Of a stretch of 64,000 nucleotides of DNA, positions 49,101-58,571 are shown piece by piece. The stretch covers positions 163,315 through 227,314 of the forward strand of contig LSRX01000709.1 of assembly GCA_001939145.1 (NCBI GenBank), given 5' to 3'. Below the pieces are notes generated by a model. The model had not been told where the DNA came from, ran no database searches, and saw only the letters and a program-made list of their open reading frames with translations. Position 1 is the first letter of the stretch; every line of letters begins with the position of its first letter. A program made the translations under genes and the position numbers. Source of the DNA: Symbiodinium microadriaticum. Lineage: Eukaryota > Sar > Dinophyceae > Suessiales > Symbiodiniaceae.

Positions 49101-51078
49101 CCTGAAGCCCAAAGAGACCTTTCAGGCCGAGGACTCCGAGGCAAGCTATTGTCTGAGAGACCGATGCTTGTACTTGGCGAAAGCAAAGGTTTCATTCGGC
49201 CAAGTGGAGTACTCCAAGCTGACTGGGAAGGAACGCGATGCCTTCCGACAGGCTCGTGCTAAAGAGTTTGAGTCCCTCCTGTCGAACAAAGCGGTGAAGG
49301 TGCTGACGGTTGAGGAATCCGAAAGATTCATGCGGGACCACCCGGATCATGTGTTAAAGTCTCGTTTCGTGGACCGCTATAAGCCTCAAGAGATCGGCAT
49401 CGATGAGCTTCAGGCGGCGAAGAACGCGGCAGTCAAGGACGGCAAGCTCGAGCCTTTGGAACTCACCGCGGACACAACCAAACCGAAGTCCCGGTGGTGC
49501 GTGGTGGGATGGTCTGATCCACATGTGCATCAGATCGAAAGATCCGCGCCGACACCTTCCAGCGCTGCAGTGAACACTGTGTTACAAGTGAACGCAAGCA
49601 GACGGTGGTCCACCTTCGTTCGTGACGTGAAAACCGCGTTCCTGCAGTCGAGGCCGACTAGTCGTCAGACACCCTTGGCATGCCGACAGCCCGATGACGA
49701 GACGTTGCCGGGACTGGATCCCAAGCAGTTATTGCTGCTCTTAACCGAAGTGTACGGGCTAGTCTCCGGTCCTGCGTGGTGGCGCTCCAGTTTGCTAAAA
49801 CACACGGGAAAACTTGGATACAAAGTTTGCCCGTACGAACCTTGTGTTTTAGTGCTTCCTGCAGATCGTCCGTCCGAACCCACTCGTGGACTCATGGTCA
49901 TTGAGGTGGACGATGTGATCGAGGGCGGAGACGAGAAGCACCGCGCTCTGGTGAAGCAGCTGGAGGGCATCATCACCTTCGGGAAAATCATCAACTTGCA
50001 AGAGCAGGAGACGACTTACGCGGGCAAGTCCATTCGACAGATGCCGGACTTCTCCTTTACCATGCACATGGAGGAGTACATCTACACCCGCTTGGCGCCG
50101 ATCAACCTCAAGCGCAAGGTGCTGAAGAAGGATGCTGCGAAGGTGAAGCTGGATGACTTTGAAAAGTCACAACTGCGAGGCCTCCTGGCAACTCTCATCT
50201 GGGTTGGTTGTGAGGGAAGGCCAGACGCAGCAGCTGCGAGCAGCATCCTGGCATCTTCGTTCCCTGAACCTACCATGGAGGTGATCTACCAGGCGAATGA
50301 CGTGGTGAGACAGCTCAAGCAGAACCCGATTCTGCTGAAGATCCACGCCATACAGGAGAGCCGAGTCCGGAACGTACTGATCTCGGACTCTGCCTTCGAC
50401 ACCTCCGGCAAAGAGAAATCGCAGCATGGGTATCTTCTTGGCTTTACCAGCGACCTCCTGAACACCGGCAAGAAAGCTCCGATTAGCCTCATGAAATGGC
50501 AATCCCGAAGATTGAGGCGGAAGGCCCAATCTTCGATGCTATGCGAGGCTATCTCGTTGTCGGCAGCTACGGGAAGCTTGGAAAAGCAAGATGCTCTGTG
50601 GGATGCGATGAGGTTGTCCAACTACCAACCTCGTCAAAGACAGGCGTGCGAAGAGACTGCGCTTGAGCTTCAAGGCAAAACCACGGTGATCTCCCAGGAC
50701 TCCGGGCTCTTCCGAGATCCTCGAAGTGTGGTAGTCATTGACGCGAAATCGTTGTATGACTCACTGCTCAACAACCAGCCGGGAGAATGCGAAAGGTCCA
50801 ACTTGGAGGCCGAAGTAATCCGTGAGAGCCTCACCATATGCCGTGCTCGAGTACGCTGGGTTCCACACAACTTTAACCCTTCGGATGCCTTGACGAAGTT
50901 TCCAGGTGCACACCTCGAACCTCTGGTGCGCCTTCTCAAAACGGGGAGTTTTCAGATCACGGACGAGCAAACGACCTTGGAACAAGGCCGTCAGGGACTT
51001 AACCGTTTAAAGACGAAGACGTGGGAGCAGGCATCAGGAAACCTTAATCTTCAGGGGGCTGTGAATCCTAGAACGTAG
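46117..51078 (+). CDS. Pol polyprotein of the copia-type element: integrase, reverse transcriptase, RNase H
   Basis: The frame is open from 45997 (GTG); 46117 is its first ATG. Integrase: zinc-binding HRNLNH with FFVCPLCESAK, then catalytic AVDLFYL (Asp at 47494), ICDQGPEF (Asp at 47668) and NGRAERAVG (Glu at 47776), a D,D-35-E core that inserts the cDNA. A Gly-rich chromatin/DNA-binding tail and a Ser/Thr/Pro linker follow. RT: VRDVKTAFLQS (Asp at 49624) and VIEVDDVIEGG (Asp pair at 49909-49914; copia elements usually have Y-V-D-D). RNase H: LISDSAFDTS (Asp at 50386), CEAISLSAA, VVIDAKSLYDS and NPSDALTK. The frame stops in the 3' LTR. All catalytic acids expected are present, so the copy may encode active enzymes. 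An in-frame 60-bp tandem duplication lies at 47035-47154. Confidence 0.93.
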   Translation: MCHLHKPQRNFVMLKLDEQCAALQQELQTQQPSESNNTASSTTTSWSQFGQIESSQGQRQTHETSGSNNPASSATTSGRVVYRKQACGKEVVSSTMPWVLPSTTSIQDGCLQATGPYGIRVLSFLLAWDFRKGHDRGRAVEAVQEARPAFVTGFVTGSSWDTFVSVAKLQEEAGRLYALVCVPKAVSGLQTQLRDTTAVEMSLMDKGPRLYVVVNDKTLAKICSSVSWKGSSWATSDPEDLDLCVRTFLQSLCYKGTLDNMPHPSTFDVAQAANKHRSTFDGLLSAVRTQTAFLAGSTVAFPSFGEDEVMELEVEPTVAPEDDPNEDEVMELEVEPTVAPEDDPNDEVFREVQHALQPSGKQVVEAMKKVDDFRKHESSGRFSLHPHLRREIFKVHRNLNHPAKEVFIRAMKHSGARADVIQWIKDFFVCPLCESAKRPLPRRPAHLAKALDFNAIVAVDLFYLNAFGAEKIFLICVDHGTGYLQVTQCADARAIAVRQALSRAWIAPFGVPEVLICDQGPEFVGEQFVEFMSQMGTAIHYTDGSTPWKNGRAERAVGTVKNKLKVVLQETSATEEELDLVVAQVVSAHNSLHDRHGFSPDQRLFGRSLRLPGSLLADDRWDQEMVKASAGDLVQRSWAIREAARTAWIKEDDVVSVRRASAAQTRKSDIHAFSFYPGQWAYVWRRNDNRHGWVGPGALIAVTPGGNSWWINMRGRLWKVATEQLRPASSEEELGAALALELHKDLLHQVREGVRTGYEDVTVEGPPDRTVEEIFPEVFGEDATEDREEDQGRLQEQPRAFDEATTTLGDGHSERALTSEPSQSRRQSVISSEHPRATTTASERDLLPLPTPSAAAGPRAVTTTASGQDLLPLPVPSTTSPRAGPRPSDVELDLLPSTEPLSTDTGHTPRRAIRVDEGPHEPLLLGPSRERPGPYSRSPHYYSKAADFGEKIKPSTYLAVTDFDNDAINGSMSFMASIGPKWVARNTSGRTQLEPLKPKETFQAEDSEASYCLRDRCLYLAKAKVSFGQVEYSKLTGKERDAFRQARAKEFESLLSNKAVKVLTVEESERFMRDHPDHVLKSRFVDRYKPQEIGIDELQAAKNAAVKDGKLEPLELTADTTKPKSRWCVVGWSDPHVHQIERSAPTPSSAAVNTVLQVNASRRWSTFVRDVKTAFLQSRPTSRQTPLACRQPDDETLPGLDPKQLLLLLTEVYGLVSGPAWWRSSLLKHTGKLGYKVCPYEPCVLVLPADRPSEPTRGLMVIEVDDVIEGGDEKHRALVKQLEGIITFGKIINLQEQETTYAGKSIRQMPDFSFTMHMEEYIYTRLAPINLKRKVLKKDAAKVKLDDFEKSQLRGLLATLIWVGCEGRPDAAAASSILASSFPEPTMEVIYQANDVVRQLKQNPILLKIHAIQESRVRNVLISDSAFDTSGKEKSQHGYLLGFTSDLLNTGKKAPISLMKWQSRRLRRKAQSSMLCEAISLSAATGSLEKQDALWDAMRLSNYQPRQRQACEETALELQGKTTVISQDSGLFRDPRSVVVIDAKSLYDSLLNNQPGECERSNLEAEVIRESLTICRARVRWVPHNFNPSDALTKFPGAHLEPLVRLLKTGSFQITDEQTTLEQGRQGLNRLKTKTWEQASGNLNLQGAVNPRT
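47035..47154 (+). repeat. 60-bp in-frame tandem duplication in pol
   Basis: Two copies (47035-47094, 47095-47154) encoding DEVMELEVEPTVAPEDDPN. They differ at one internal base (GTGGAG/GTAGAG) and at the end, so the duplication is recent. It adds an acidic 20-residue segment upstream of the integrase zinc finger and keeps frame. Confidence 0.95.
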
Positions 51079-51245
51079 TTCCGGAAGTTTCCTGCTGCTG
51101 TTGCTCACACCTGCGGTCCGTGTTCTTTCCTCTCAAGGCCTTGAGCTGCACTGGCACGCGAGTGTAGAAAAGATCCTCTGATGGATGCGCTTTGCAGTTG
51201 CACTTGGTAAGAGTTGAGTCTTCCGATTATTGCTGCCAGTCAACA
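51060..51245 (+). repeat. 3' LTR
   Basis: Second copy of the 186-base LTR. The pol frame runs into it and stops at its TAG (51076-51078); the 5' copy has TAA at the same place. AGGGGGC directly before it is a weak candidate polypurine tract. Confidence 0.97.
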
Positions 51246-51480
51246 CCTGCTGGGAGCATGCAGTCATAAGGCCCTCGCCCTGGATCTCGCAGTGATCAAA
51301 GCGTTAGGTCCGAGCCATTGGGACGACACATGGCGCACCCAAGCCTGCAGATGGTGAGCTTCGAGGGCAGGCGCCGCCTTGCACAAGGCTCGCCAAACGT
51401 GGCGCGCTGTCGCTTCGTCGTGCTGGGCATAGAAACCGGTGGCAGGTGGAGCGCCGAAACTACTACTTTCCTCCGTCCTC
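51246..51480 (+). pseudogene. Fragment of an older LINE-type protein, right of the LTR element
   Basis: On the plus strand ALALDLAVIKALG and, in another frame after a stop, CRFVVLGIETGGRWSAETTTFLR resemble the C-terminal domain of dinoflagellate LINE-like RT proteins (compare GLGLRSAE and VVANGLPLW-type segments further on). It probably continues the fragment at 41285-41497 across the LTR insertion. Confidence 0.4.
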
Positions 51481-51619
51481 CCAGCACTGCAAGAATGCCT
51501 GCGCCTTCGCCTGTGCGTGTTTCGGTGCTCGCCTTTGCCGCTGCCCACGTTTTCGCGACCAGCTTTCTTTCCCTTCCACGTTCCTTTGCAGCAAGGAAGC
51601 TGCAGCACGAGAGTAGCCC

Positions 51620-51871
51620 TCACAGGACTCCAAGACGATGGGCCTGTATGGAATTCCTACTTGCAGGCACAATGGAAGTTGCGTTTCCGGACAGAGTAGG
51701 CTTCTGCTGCCCCAGCCAGTCGAGAGCGACACGAGGGTGGTATCGACCGCCAACCTGGACCCCTTCCCAGAGCGGCAACCCGTGAGCCATGACCTCGATG
51801 GCGGCGGTGATCTTGTCGGCAGGGTGCGACAAAGAGGTTCCGCACCGAAACGTAAGTTGCAAGAGTAGCAC
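51620..51871 (-). pseudogene. Inverted fragment of the same LINE-type C-terminal domain
   Basis: The minus strand reads AAIEVMAHGLPLWEGVQV, and an adjacent frame LAVDTTLVS, matching IEVIANGLPLWGGEQLAVDTTLV in the copy at 52654-54313. It is on the opposite strand to its neighbours, so rearrangement or a separate insertion occurred. Confidence 0.5.
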
Positions 51872-52653
51872 CCGCTTGCACGCTCTAGCAGGGCACCAAC
51901 ACGCACTTCCGAGAGTTGCTGTTGGGGCATCGGGCTGGGTGATCCTTTAACACGTCCTAGCGACGTCGGCAGCAACAGTACGCGCCAATCAGTGGGAGCC
52001 GGATTCGCCGCAACAGCAACACTTGGAAGTGTGAAGGTGCTGGTGACATTTCGGGCGAAGTAGGGTTGGCCGCGAAGATTCGCGCAGTGGTGTGTTAGCT
52101 GTAGGCTGGCTGTAGGTAGCAGGTGGTGCTGGATCGCTGCTGGGTATGGGTGGTGGTGGGCTCCGCCCGCCACACGCCCACCATCCAGCACCACTCGCCA
52201 CCTAGCTAGTTGGTGGTGGGTGCTGGGTTGTGAGGCTGGATGCTGAGTGGCATGCAGGTGCTAGGCGCTTCTCGGTGGTTTGGGTGGTGTGCAAAGCTGG
52301 CAGGGGGCAATGCTATTGTTGGAGAGAGATGTCTTTGAACGACTTGTGAGACAGCTAGAAGTGAAACCTTAATCATGGTGGAAACTGGAATGTCGGGTTC
52401 GGCTGGGATTTTCCAAGGGCGTTCAAAATAACTAACTAACTAACTAACTAACATGTTTAACAAAAATGTTCGCATCCTCTAAAGATTAGACACTCTTTAA
52501 ACGAGATTTCAAAACATATTAAAAGCAAAAATTGGCAGTCTGCACGGGCGTCGACGCCACCCTCCTTAGCCCTGTGACACGCGCTGGCCGACCGCACGGT
52601 GGCGCTCATGCCCGGCTGGGCTGGGCCCGCCCCCTTCGTCCGCCGCCTGTTCT
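51872..52653. other. Region without a gene
   Basis: Simple direct repeats of GGTGGTGGG-type sequence around 52140-52220 and a (TAAC)n tract at 52429-52452, then AT-rich sequence to 52530. No ORF assignable. Confidence 0.45.
52429..52452. repeat. (TAAC)n microsatellite
   Basis: Six perfect TAAC units about 200 bases before the truncated LINE copy, followed by AACATGTTTAACAAAAATGTT, a short imperfect inverted repeat. Confidence 0.9.
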
Positions 52654-54313
52654 GTGGCGCACCGTTTTTTTGTATGGACAGACGATGAAAGTGGCGAGCA
52701 GGGCGACCCGCTCATGCCCGCCTTGTTCGCGCTTGCCCTTGCGCCGGCGCTCCGCTCCTTCCAAGAAGAGCTCCATCCCGGAGAGCAGGTGCGGGCTTTT
52801 GTCGACGACATCTATGTTACCACCTCACCTGCCCGCATAGCTTCCGTGTTGTCGCGCCTCGAACACCATCTGTTCGCGTCATTGCGCATTCGGCTTCATG
52901 CTGGCAAAACGCGTGTGCTGTGGAATTCTGCTGGTGTTCGCCCGCCCCATCTCCCACCCCCTCCCGAGGGGTCCGCCACTTGGGTTGGTAACCCGCCTTT
53001 CCCCCCACAAGACCGTGGTCTGCGTGTCCTTGGTAGCCCCCTGGGAACGGACGAGTGCGTCGCTGCGCAGCTCCAGCACCTTTCCGTGCAGCACTGTGCT
53101 CTCCTCCAGCTGCTCCCTGGCATACATGACTTGCAAGTCTCGTGGCTACTGCTGTTGTTCTGTGCGTCTCCTCGCGTGCACTACTGTCTTCGGTTGTTTG
53201 TTTTTTTTGCTTCCACCTGCGAGTGCAGCTGTGTCAGCTGCCGAACACGACCGCAACATTTTGTGCTGCCTCGCCCAGCTGCTTCACATTGTTCCCGGCG
53301 ATGCCGATCCACAGCCCCAGTGCGGACTTGGTCTCCGCAGTGCGGCTGAGCACGCGCCAGCTGCCTACTTCGCCTCCTGGGCTGACTCGCTTGGGGCACT
53401 CCGAGTCCGAGCCTGACTCCTGTCACACCGTCGCTCGCTTGCTTGATGAGGCAACATCTGCCCCGCTGCCTGAGCTTCCCTTGCAACTCTCCGTTGTCCC
53501 TGCAAACCCCGACGAGCCTGTGGACACTACTCGAGGCTGGCAGCGGCCTGCTTCCCGTGCTATCGATGAAAGCACCGCCGGCCGCTTCCGCGCAATGCTT
53601 GACCCTCCTTCCCTGGCCCTGCTTGAGTCTCAGTGTGGACCGTTCGCCTCGCGGATCCTGACCGCATTGCCTTCCTGCCACGAGCTCGCCTTGGACTCGC
53701 CTGTTTTCCGCGCTTTGTTGCTCCGCCGCCTTCGCTTGCCCTTGCCTGTCGACGCCGCAGCTTGTCGCTGCCACCGTCCTGGCGACCCTCTCGGTGACCA
53801 CCGCGCTGCTTGCCCGCGTTCTGGCATCTTGCGCTCCCGTGGGCTCCCTCTCGAGCGTGCTGCTGCCCGTGTCTGCCGCAAGGCTGGGGCCACAATGTTC
53901 TGGTGCGCGACCTCAACATCCACCCCGAGCGCCTCGATGATCGCCGCATCGAGGTCATCGCAAATGGACTCCCGCTCTGGGGCGGCGAGCAACTTGCTGT
54001 CGATACCACCCTGGTCCCCCCTCTCGATGCTAGTGGCGCTGCACGCCGGCACCAGCGCCAGTACCAGGGCGCCGCTCGTGGCCTGGCACGCAGGGCCAAG
54101 GAAGGCACCAGCCCTGAGTTGCTGCGCTCTGAGGTTGGTGGCCGCTGGAGTCCTGAGGCCTCCCAGTTCGTTCGCCTCCTCGCTCGATGCCGGGACCGAG
54201 CTGTGCCTCGACCGCTGCGGCCTGCAACCATTGCTGCCTTCACTTCCAACTGCCGCCAGAGCCTTCAGTGCCAGTCTCCTTGGTCTTTCCCTCCCCGGCA
54301 CCGCCAATGTTGA
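52654..54313 (+). pseudogene. 5'-truncated, frameshifted LINE-type reverse transcriptase
   Basis: Begins inside the RT domain with GEQGDPLMPALFALAL (block B) and RAFVDDIYV (catalytic Asp pair), then LHAGKTRVLWNSAG and RGLRVLGSPLG. The rest is split over frames: GLGLRSAAEHAPAAYFASWADSLG (52898-53416 frame), SPVFRALLLRRLRLPLPVD and CRCHRPGDPLGDHRAACP (53142-54365 frame), and DDRRIEVIANGLPLWGGEQ to LARCRDRAVPRPL (53810-54313 frame). At least three frameshifts (near 53190, 53400 and 53890) and absence of endonuclease and N-terminal RT show a dead, 5'-truncated copy. The family differs from the LINE at 3-10 kb (FVDD instead of FADD, different C-terminus). Confidence 0.8.
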
Positions 54314-57300
54314 TGGCTTCGACGAAGCTCCGCCTGTTGCCAGCGGTCTTCCCCCGCGCCCGTGAGCTGCCGCCTAGGACTCGGGCGTGGAGGACGCCGA
54401 CATCGCAAAAAACAGCGTGTAGCTGCAACCTGCACAGGGAGTGCCGCACCCAAGTCGCACAAGGGTCCGTGTCAAGAAAAAGCTGCTGGTAACCCACCCG
54501 CTTTGCACGAGCTGCTGGCTGACGCACGCTGGTTGCAGGCACCCGTCAACAGCCGCCTCCCAGCCCGCACAACGTAGGCTGCCTTGCACAGGGACCCTGA
54601 CGTTCGCAGTCGTAAAGAGGTGGGTGACCAAAAAAAAAATCTTCCTCGCACCCCGCCTCGGAACGGCAGCGGCTAGCGAGACTACGGTTTTACGCCTGCA
54701 ACGCCCGTCAGCAGCGGCGACAATGACCGCCTCACCGCGGATCTTCGCCTGTATGTCAAATTTGCATGCAGAGCTCGCTGAATGCTTCGTGCATATGCAT
54801 CTACATGCTTTTCATCCGGAGCACTGCCTGGAGGTTCCGTCGCAGAAAAGTGCTTCGTATGGCTCCGAGTCCACAACGTCGACGGGCTCGACAACGTGCT
54901 CAGCAGCATCACTTTGGCCGTGACCCACACCATCCCAAGTGCACGCTGCCAGGACAGCCTTGGCGACTTTGCGAAGGCAACAGGTTACGCAGACAAAGGA
55001 GTTTCAGGCGCAGCTGGACATGCACAGGCTCCTGGCACTCAAAGTGCCGGGAGACTTGGACGACCCACGTGATCGCATTTGCTTTTGCTTTCGACTTCTG
55101 CCGTGCTTCGAGCATGAGTTCTTTCCTTCCAGTACGACGACTCTCTCCAGATTCCTTCTTCAAATACAGCTTTTTGCAGGTTTTCTATGCTGCTATGCCA
55201 AGGTCTCTGCGTGTTATGCGGGATACCGCATTGCCTTGCCAGGCTGGACGTACAGTTACGCGAACTCTGCAACTGCATGTGCTTTGTCGTGGGAATTTTC
55301 CTGCCTGCTTATGACGGTTTAGCTTGCAAAACCTAGCCTCGAAAGCACTTAATATAATAAACCGAAATAACTGTATAAACAACAACCGACATTTGAAACA
55401 AACTCCAGGTTTGTACCACCCTGCGGGCTTCGTCCTAGCCATGCTTGAAGCAATACCCCCTTTCCGGAATAAAAAATTGATCGTCGGAGCCGGCCACTTC
55501 AACAAGGAGCAGATGGGCAACGATGTGACCTTCGCATTGCTCGGGGCGGAAGCGTGCAGGCCGGCTCATTGGGTATGGCAGTCAACCAGCCCGGCCCTGT
55601 GGGCCAGCCTGCGACCCGAGGAGGGCGACAGGGAAGACAGCAGCGTGCGTTCGCCAAAGAAGGGGTAGCGAATACGCAGTGCACAGTGCTGCCATCCACG
55701 TGGCCCGTCGCCAAAGCCGTGTTCGGTTGAACGAGGTGGTTGGGCACCCGCGCCGGCTGCTTCCCAATAGGACACTCGCGCCACCCTTCCGCCTTCAAGA
55801 ATTCGCGTGCCTCGGTTGTGCTCTTGCGGCCTGGGGTGTGGGCTCCGTTTGTGGCTAGCAGACGTCTGCAGATAATCCACGAGGGGTGGCGAGCGTGCTC
55901 GAAGAACGCGCAGCGCCTCAGATCGCATCAGCCCGCCACGCGGCCCAGTACACGGCTGGCGCGCTGCGAGTGGCAGAAGTCGAGCCACGGCTTCCGATGC
56001 CAGTCAATGCCAGTCGCCATGCTTCTGGCGCCTTCAACATCCGCGGCGACGTCGCCGAGGCAGAGTTGCAAAGTCTCTCATCGCATCGTCATTCGCTTGG
56101 GCATACATGCCACGGAATATGTGGGGGGCTTCGCGGCGGCTCTGCCGGGTTGTTTGGATTCATGGTCCGGAACAGTCAGCAGCAATTTTAAAGGGTTCTC
56201 TGTGGAGACTCGCGACGGCAGCAGGATTGACTACAGTCGGGAGACAACAAATGCGATATATGCGATGCATAATTCATAGTGGTCAATCATGTCGATGCAT
56301 TGGTTCAAGGCAGCAGTGCCAGCGCACAGTACGCTTGGCACGGTACATTGGTGCATGCCGTCCCCTTGACAAGAGCGACTTGGCAGCATCCAGGCGGTTT
56401 CTAGGTGCAGCTCCTCGCTCTCAGAACATCCATCAGGAGCTGCAATGCCCGGATTATCAGTTCGCATGTGAAGCTCAGGACATCACGGGTCAGAAGTGCA
56501 GCGGGCCCACGTTTGCAGGCTGGAGCACACGCGGAGTTAACAGCTTGGTCGAGTTGACGGCAATCCCGGTAGGTCTGAGCATGCTGGCTTGTTGCTTGTA
56601 GTTCTGGCCAGCCTTCCTCCACCTCACCGCTCGTTGCTGGGTTTAACAAAGCTACGGCAGGCAGGTGTGATCCAGTAAAGCCAGCTTATTGTAACTTTCA
56701 AATCCGTTCGTTCCACGCGCAGATGGGTGCCACACCTCTGATTTCGCCATAATGCATGGCAGGCGCGAGCGTCGACTTGCAAAAGGCGGCTCGCTCGCAA
56801 ACGTGAGATGGTGAAGGCCCGCGAAGCTGTGGTGCACATGTCATTGCTTGAGAGGGCCGGGTGGCAAGACATGGCATGGGAAGCCATGACATGTTTCTGG
56901 AGTCATTGTCGACATTGGTTGCGAAGTGCATGTGTCAGGCTTTGTATGTTTATTTGGTGCGCCATGCGGAATCCAAAAACAACAGCGCGGACCCCAGGAG
57001 TGAGTAAGCTGGGTGGGCTGTGTGTGGAGACAGTCAGCCAGACTACAATGCAAATCATGTGCATTGGTGTGACACGATGCCGCCAACCAGGCCGTGAGCT
57101 GCACGACCTCCGATCGTCGGTCAACTTGCCAGCAACGCCATCCGCCAGCACCACCGCGCGGGCGTTTGGCAGAGGAGGCAGCGCAGCTGCGTGCCATCGT
57201 TGTTCAATCGGGGCTGGTCGGCACAAGCAACTCACCTATATCCAGCCTTGGCCGGGGAGGTGCCAGCTTCGGGAGACGTGACATGTGTTTGGTTCGGTAT

Positions 57301-57620
57301 CGGCTGTTAGCACGATGGCCGTTGAGCTAGAATGCTAGAAGTGCTCTGTGCCTAGTGTAACCGGTGAAGGTGAGAGCGTTGCTGCCGATGTTTTCGCCAA
57401 GATCGACGAGGAGGACGACAAGACAGGGCAACAGATGGCCTGATTCTTTGTGCCTTCGCTGCTGTGGTTTCATGTGATACAATAAACACACAAGTTGTCA
57501 CGGCTTGTTTTTTCGGCCCACGTCCACAAGGGTAGCAAAGTAAGAGTCATGCATGGATTATCTTTGTGATGGTTCGTTTGCTTACGAGAACCTGAGAAAG
57601 CGGAATTGACTGATCGGCTC
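54314..57620. other. Region without a recognisable gene
   Basis: Short frames on both strands without recognisable domains. An A run lies near 54631 and an AT-rich patch at about 55335-55410. Nothing else seen. Confidence 0.45.
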
Positions 57621-58571
57621 ATGCCCAACAGCTCCACTATAGTGCTTGCATATGCTTGCATATCAGCAATATTCCGCGTTGCCGTTCCCACGAAAGCAGC
57701 CGTCACAGTTGGTGCCATGGTTGGGCTACAGATTTTCGCCAGGCCGCGTGTGCCACAAACAGTGGCAAAGGAAGGACAAACTGAGACCGCTCCCAGGGGG
57801 CAACCTTCACAAACCGAGGTAGTGGTGCGGGTCTCCAGCGGGAGATGGGCCGGCGATCACAAGGCGGTCGTTCTTCAAAAAGGCCGCACCCAATCGACCC
57901 GGAAGAAGTTGACTGCCATTGAGGAGCTTCAGCAGTTGCAAGGAATGTGGGAATTGAAAGAGCTGGTTTCCAAAGGGTCCAAGGAGAGACTTCCTGCCGA
58001 CAAGGCCGAGGCAAAGATTTATGTTAGAGGCAAACGAGTAGAAGAAAGCACGGCTGATGGACACCGTAGATTTTTCAATTTGGTGCTGGCAGAGAAGGCT
58101 CATGACCCGGCATGTATGGAGCGGGCATCTAAAGAGGGTTGTGCGAGAGGGACGAAACGACCGCGGCGAGAAGACTTGGACAGAGACCGCAGAGACAAGC
58201 GGCATGCCTTGCCCCCACTGCAGGGCCCATGTACATTGGAGAACGTGAAGAACGTGGGCCAGAAAGCTGCTAAGGCCAAGGGCAAAGGCAAGCAAGCAGG
58301 AAAGACACACGCGCCGGGTCATTGGATGCTGCTCCACCACACCCCCAAATTGCTCATATTGAGAGACGGCGTTTCCGCGCAAGATCCGCTTTGGTGGCAT
58401 CCAGACGAGCAAGCGGCATGGTCTCGTGGTGGACACTCGGAAGAAAGCCTGACTATCAGGCGGGGCCCGGGGCGTGGCAAAAGATGTCGAAAGCTTAGGA
58501 GCGTCCTTCTCGTACAGCATTGCTTGCATCAGTATGCAGCAGATGCATATCATTTGGATGACGTGGTTTGA
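57621..58571 (+). CDS. Hypothetical open frame, Lys/Arg-rich, unassigned
   Basis: A 316-codon frame (open from 57606; first ATG 57621). After a possible hydrophobic N-terminus (ISAIFRVAVP, VTVGAMVGLQIFA) it is charged: ELQQLQGMWELKELVSKGSKE could be helical, and a nuclear-localisation-like cluster (GTKRPRREDLDRDRRDKRH) precedes a KAKGKGKQAGK stretch. No domain is recognised. The minus strand is also open for ~310 codons across the same bases, so the length alone is weak evidence. It could be an unspliced gene part, a retroelement accessory ORF or chance. Confidence 0.25.
   Translation: MPNSSTIVLAYACISAIFRVAVPTKAAVTVGAMVGLQIFARPRVPQTVAKEGQTETAPRGQPSQTEVVVRVSSGRWAGDHKAVVLQKGRTQSTRKKLTAIEELQQLQGMWELKELVSKGSKERLPADKAEAKIYVRGKRVEESTADGHRRFFNLVLAEKAHDPACMERASKEGCARGTKRPRREDLDRDRRDKRHALPPLQGPCTLENVKNVGQKAAKAKGKGKQAGKTHAPGHWMLLHHTPKLLILRDGVSAQDPLWWHPDEQAAWSRGGHSEESLTIRRGPGRGKRCRKLRSVLLVQHCLHQYAADAYHLDDVV

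Larger units (their letters stand above)
41498..51245 (+). mobile_element. Copia-type LTR retrotransposon, nearly intact
   Basis: 9.75 kb bounded by direct 186-bp LTRs (TGTG...AACA) with two base differences, so it inserted recently. Internal order is gag with zinc knuckle, aspartic protease, an extra zinc-ribbon-like ORF, integrase, RT and RNase H. Integrase before RT defines the copia (Pseudoviridae-like) order. CCTG precedes the left LTR and follows the right LTR, suggesting a 4-5 bp target duplication. The long frames have no internal stop. Confidence 0.95.
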
